DNA from: an uncultured Oscillospiraceae bacterium
Lineage (GTDB): Bacteria; Bacillota_A; Clostridia; Oscillospirales; Oscillospiraceae
DNA: 15,948 nucleotides
Direction: 5' to 3'
Assembly (NCBI GenBank): GCA_934589325.1
Contig: CAKTNU010000014.1
Location: forward strand, 1-15,948
Part shown: positions 13,219 to 15,948 of the stretch, one piece after another
Position numbering within the stretch: position 1 is the stretch's first letter
How the letters are laid out: every line of letters begins with the position of its first letter
Notes under the pieces: model-generated
Told to the model about the DNA's origin: nothing
Database searches by the model: none
The model's input: the letters and a program-made list of their open reading frames with translations, nothing else
Program-made: the position numbers and the translations under genes

Positions 13219-14085
13219 TTACACCGTGCGGTAATAAAAATATGCCTTGGCTGATATCTTCCCGCTCATTGATGCCGCGCTTATGCGCAGTATGCAAGGC
13301 TCACCGATCGGCACCGTAAAGAACGGCTCGGCCTCGGCGGAAATGTCCACCTTGTCTATTAGGTCCGTCACGCTCCCGTCGGCGGCTATTTTGCGGGCGT
13401 AGCTGTCCTCCCGCTCCGTGGATACCTCCAGCACGTCTCCCGCGGCAAACTCCGCGCTTATGGCGAGCTTGCCGTAGAGCTCTCCGGATGCTATGCCCGT
13501 CAGCGTCAGCACCGGCTCGCTTATCTGCCCGCGGTACTCTATCCGCAGCCCCGCAGGATCGTGCCCCTCGGCCGTCACCTGCACCGCGTAGGCCCCCGCG
13601 CCCGACGTGCCATATACCAGCGCGTCGTCGTAGGTGTACTCGTACTGCATCACCGTGCCGCCCTCGTCCTCGAAATTGAGCTCGAGAGGGGAGGGGAGAT
13701 ACCACGGCGTAAGGCACACAAACGCCGTCGGTACCTCCATCCATGTCCCCGCCGTTATCTCGGTTTTCGTGAGGTATGAGAGCTCCACACGCCGGAAGTA
13801 TTCAGCGCTGAATGGTTTGTAAATGAGGAAAAGCGCGCCTGCCCGTATGCACCAGTCGGCGAAATTCTTGTATTTTTCATACGCGCCGCGCATAAACGTG
13901 AGGCTGCAGGGTATCACGCCCTGCGGCTGTTTCTCCTCCACGCGGCGGAAAAAGCCCGCGCCGAGGTCGGCGTAGCTGCTTCCGTAGCTCACGCCCAGCC
14001 CGGCCGGGTCGCTGAGGAAAATGCCGTCTTCACCGTTCAGACCGCGGCGGTCCCCCAGCTCGTTTTCAATATAGAATTTTCTCAT
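13219..14085 (-). CDS. Distal tail protein (Dit-like, siphovirus tail component)
   Basis: The 288-residue protein starts at ATG 14085, overlapping the tape measure stop by 4 nt (ATGA), so translation is coupled. The N-terminus (RKFYIENELGDRRGLNGEDGIFLSDPAGLGVSYGSSYADLG) and the following IPCSLTFMRGAYEKYKNFADWC match the N-terminal ring domain of Dit proteins. A middle region (about 100-180) carries TPWYLPSPLELNFEDE and an inserted galectin/carbohydrate-binding-like beta domain, then a C-terminal beta domain with FFTVPIGEPCILRISA. Dit forms the hexameric ring at the distal end of the tail tube and is the attachment hub for the baseplate. The order tape measure - Dit - hub is a hallmark of siphoviruses. 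Confidence 0.85.
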   Translation of the reverse strand: MRKFYIENELGDRRGLNGEDGIFLSDPAGLGVSYGSSYADLGAGFFRRVEEKQPQGVIPCSLTFMRGAYEKYKNFADWCIRAGALFLIYKPFSAEYFRRVELSYLTKTEITAGTWMEVPTAFVCLTPWYLPSPLELNFEDEGGTVMQYEYTYDDALVYGTSGAGAYAVQVTAEGHDPAGLRIEYRGQISEPVLTLTGIASGELYGKLAISAEFAAGDVLEVSTEREDSYARKIAADGSVTDLIDKVDISAEAEPFFTVPIGEPCILRISAASMSGKISAKAYFYYRTV

Positions 14086-15893
14086 ATGTCAGCTCCCATC
14101 CGTACCGAAAAGCGATTATAGATATAATCCATTGTCGCGTCGTCGAGCTTTTGCGGGTAGATGTTGATGACCGTACTCACTTGTCTGTCAGTGGCACGCT
14201 CTAGCCCTCGTATATTGGTATCAACGTCAAAGTGAGTCTGAATTGCACCGTTAATGCGGCGGTTAACATTACCCATTTCAGCATCAAACCCCTCTGCAAG
14301 ACCTAGAGCCATCCAGCGGCCGACCTCGTCGCGCATCACCTTGGACGGGGAGGCGATTCCAAATATGCCTTTAAACCAGCCCATGACGCTGCTGCCAAAG
14401 CCAACTACTTTCTCATAGAGCCAGTCCATGGCACTGGATATGCCGTCCCACAAACCTTGGATGAGATTTAGACCAATGGTTTTGATTTCAGGCAGTGATG
14501 CTATGAATGCGTCCTTTATCGCCGTGATTATCTGTGGAATAGACTGTACAAGCTGCGGAATAGCAGAGACAATACCCTGCACGAGCGCCAGAAGGAGCGA
14601 TAGACCTGACATTATAAGCTGAGGAGCATTTTCGCCCAGCGCAGTAACGAGTTCTACAATAAGCTGCCCAGCAAGCGGGATGAGCTGCGGTAGCGCAGAA
14701 GACAGCCCATCCAAAATGTTTGCAAGCAGCTCCACACCGGCAACAAGCAAATCAGGCGCGTTCTCAAGCAAGAACTCGCCGAAAGACATAATTATCTGGA
14801 CCGCTGCATCGCCGAGGTCGCCGCTGTTAGCTATAATGCCATCAAGCAGTGTCTGCATTATTTCCTGCGCGGTACTGAGGATTTCCGGCAGGTTGTCTAT
14901 GACACCTCCGGTCAGCGCCTGAAGTATATCTCCTCCAAGCTCCAGCATTTCCGGCAGCCTGGCGCGTATGAGCTCAGCTCCGCGGGTAATATACTGCCCC
15001 ATAACCTCGCCCATCTTTGTTGGGTCGCCCTCTGCGGCAGCCATGTCGCGGGAAAAATCATTAAGGAACTTCGCCCCATCTGAAGACAGAGATTCCAGCG
15101 CAGGCAGCAACATGCCGCCGAGAGACGACTTGGCCGCAGAGGATGCTAAGTTGAGAGCTTCAAGGTTTGCCGCTAAGGTCGTAAATGCAGGGTTGCCATT
15201 TTCGGCTGCTTCCTTCGCATAGTCCGTAAGCGTTTTTATTCCAGCTACAGCTAAGGTACCGAGTGCTGCAGCGGCCGCAGTACCAGCCGTGACTAGAGCA
15301 GCAGCGCCCTTTACAACGCCTTTAGCCGCTGTACCAGCGACCTCAAGCCCTTTGCCGGCAGCTTTCCCTGCTGCACCAATGACATCCAACGCTTCGCCGA
15401 GCACTGGAGTGTGCTGGGCGGCATCGGAAATGTCCTCCGCAAATTCCTTGATCTTACCCTTGGCCTTCGCAACGGCATCCGCTGCGCGCTCGGTGACCGG
15501 AGTGTAAGACTTCTCGGCATTCTTTGCGGTATCCAGCGCCGTAGTCAGCTTCTTCAGCTCCGCTTCCTGCTTAGCCAGCGCTGCCCGCGCAGAGCTAAGC
15601 TGCTGCCTGTACCGATCGGCCCCTGCGCTGGCTTCACCGCTGGCTTCGGCAACTTCTTTATACGCCTGCTCAAGAGCACGGACTTTTTCGGCCTGCTGAT
15701 CTACAATTTCCTGCTGTACGGCTTGTTTAGCGGTGAGAGCCTCGACGCTGTCAGCATTGCTTGCGAACTCGGCGCTCAGTGCAGACATTTCGGATCGTAG
15801 GTTTTTGGTGTTGCTGTTGAGCGACTTCATCTGATCGTTGAAGGCCTGCTCACCGTCAAGTTTTATGCTTGTGCTTATTTCACGTACCGCCAT
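14082..15893 (-). CDS. Tail tape measure protein
   Basis: The 603-residue protein starts at ATG 15893. Residues about 5-130 are coiled-coil with heptads (EQAFNDQMKSLNSNTKNLRSEMSALSAEF...). Residues about 165-225 are Ala/Gly-rich and hydrophobic (AAGKAAGKGLEVAGTAAKG, VTAGTAAAAALGTLAVAGI). A long region 300-500 has recurring LPEIL, LPQLI and LIQGLWDGI segments, and a conserved GIASPSKVMRDEVGRWMALGLAEGF near residue 510-535 is a signature of phage tape measure proteins. By the usual ~0.15 nm per residue, tail length would be near 90 nm. The protein is wound inside the tail tube and sets its length, then leaves at DNA ejection. Short for this class, with no lytic domain visible. Confidence 0.92.
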   Translation of the reverse strand: MAVREISTSIKLDGEQAFNDQMKSLNSNTKNLRSEMSALSAEFASNADSVEALTAKQAVQQEIVDQQAEKVRALEQAYKEVAEASGEASAGADRYRQQLSSARAALAKQEAELKKLTTALDTAKNAEKSYTPVTERAADAVAKAKGKIKEFAEDISDAAQHTPVLGEALDVIGAAGKAAGKGLEVAGTAAKGVVKGAAALVTAGTAAAAALGTLAVAGIKTLTDYAKEAAENGNPAFTTLAANLEALNLASSAAKSSLGGMLLPALESLSSDGAKFLNDFSRDMAAAEGDPTKMGEVMGQYITRGAELIRARLPEMLELGGDILQALTGGVIDNLPEILSTAQEIMQTLLDGIIANSGDLGDAAVQIIMSFGEFLLENAPDLLVAGVELLANILDGLSSALPQLIPLAGQLIVELVTALGENAPQLIMSGLSLLLALVQGIVSAIPQLVQSIPQIITAIKDAFIASLPEIKTIGLNLIQGLWDGISSAMDWLYEKVVGFGSSVMGWFKGIFGIASPSKVMRDEVGRWMALGLAEGFDAEMGNVNRRINGAIQTHFDVDTNIRGLERATDRQVSTVINIYPQKLDDATMDYIYNRFSVRMGADI

Positions 15894-15948
15894 CGTTTTC
15901 TCCTGATTTTTCCGGCGTCAACGCCGCCACCATATCCAGATATGTACC
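15880..15948 (-). CDS. C-terminal end of a gene preceding the tape measure (partial)
   Basis: A frame open at the right edge gives the last 22 residues, GTYLDMVAALTPEKSGENDG plus GT, then TGA at 15882-15880. It overlaps the tape measure start by 14 nt, with the tape measure's AGGAGAA ribosome binding site inside it. In siphoviruses this position is held by a tail assembly chaperone (often with a -1 frameshift extension) or a related small gene. Too little is visible to decide. Confidence 0.5.
   Translation of the reverse strand, partial: GTYLDMVAALTPEKSGENDGGT

Larger units (their letters stand above)
6080..15948. mobile_element. Siphovirus prophage, lysis and tail modules (right part cut off)
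   Basis: All twelve genes from 6253 to the right edge are on the minus strand with tiny gaps or overlaps, and form the canonical tail-to-lysis order: tape measure, distal tail, hub, fibre/receptor proteins, endolysin, membrane lysis proteins. A Dit-type distal tail protein, a tape measure protein and no sheath or contractile-tail gene in the visible part point to a long non-contractile tail. The left boundary is placed after the tRNA terminator because that is where host features end; the exact attachment core is not determined. Structural head genes, terminase, integrase and repressor are outside the window. The reading frames seen are intact, so nothing here suggests decay. Confidence 0.88.

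Noticed and set aside
6080..15948. CRISPR array, insertion sequence or toxin cargo within the prophage
   Set aside because: No regularly spaced repeats, transposase motifs or cargo-like genes were seen; the genes follow an unbroken tail-to-lysis order.

Overview
The window looks like the chromosome of a low-G+C-lineage Gram-positive anaerobe, most likely a gut Clostridia/Oscillospiraceae-type bacterium, with a siphovirus prophage occupying the right-hand 60%. The evidence is GGAGG-type ribosome binding sites on nearly every gene, canonical TTGACA/TATAAT promoters, a lipoprotein signal on the transporter binding protein, and an LL-H-type holin with a GH25/amidase endolysin typical of Firmicutes phages. 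The exact taxon cannot be fixed from sequence alone.

Host part (1-6079). On the minus strand at the left edge is the start of a LivK-like branched-chain amino acid binding lipoprotein. Its ~385-nt leader (about 336-721) reads like a classical transcription attenuator: a consensus promoter, an 89-codon ORF whose second half is packed with Ile codons (15 of about 37 residues), several hairpins, a GC-rich stem followed by a T run just upstream of livK, and an 8-nt segment near the end of the leader ORF that is exactly complementary to the terminator loop region. I consider this the most interesting thing in the window. Diverging from it on the plus strand is a P-loop NTPase fused to a CYTH/triphosphate-tunnel domain (940-2025) with its own promoter and terminator. 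Next is a four-gene operon (2156-5763): an SPFH/Band-7 membrane protein, a 65-aa Arc-like ribbon-helix-helix protein, an ABC ATPase and its large permease. The operon promoter has a perfect 19-bp interrupted palindrome sitting on the -10 box, which the ribbon-helix-helix protein could bind to regulate its own operon. A strong stable-RNA-type promoter then drives tRNA-Asp(GTC) and tRNA-Thr(GGT), closed by a long bidirectional terminator.

Prophage part (about 6080-15948, all genes minus strand, read from right to left). Order of transcription: the end of an unknown pre-tape-measure gene, tape measure protein, distal tail protein, hub/Gp37-like protein, four small to medium tail or baseplate proteins including a probable receptor-binding protein, an SGNH hydrolase, a dual-catalytic endolysin, a membrane-anchored accessory lysis protein and an LL-H holin. 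Genes are spaced by 1-12 bp or overlap, as expected of one late operon. Between the tRNA terminator and the last phage gene is a 170-bp non-coding stretch with an imperfect direct repeat and a hairpin, probably the prophage end. Head genes, integrase and the other prophage end lie outside the window.
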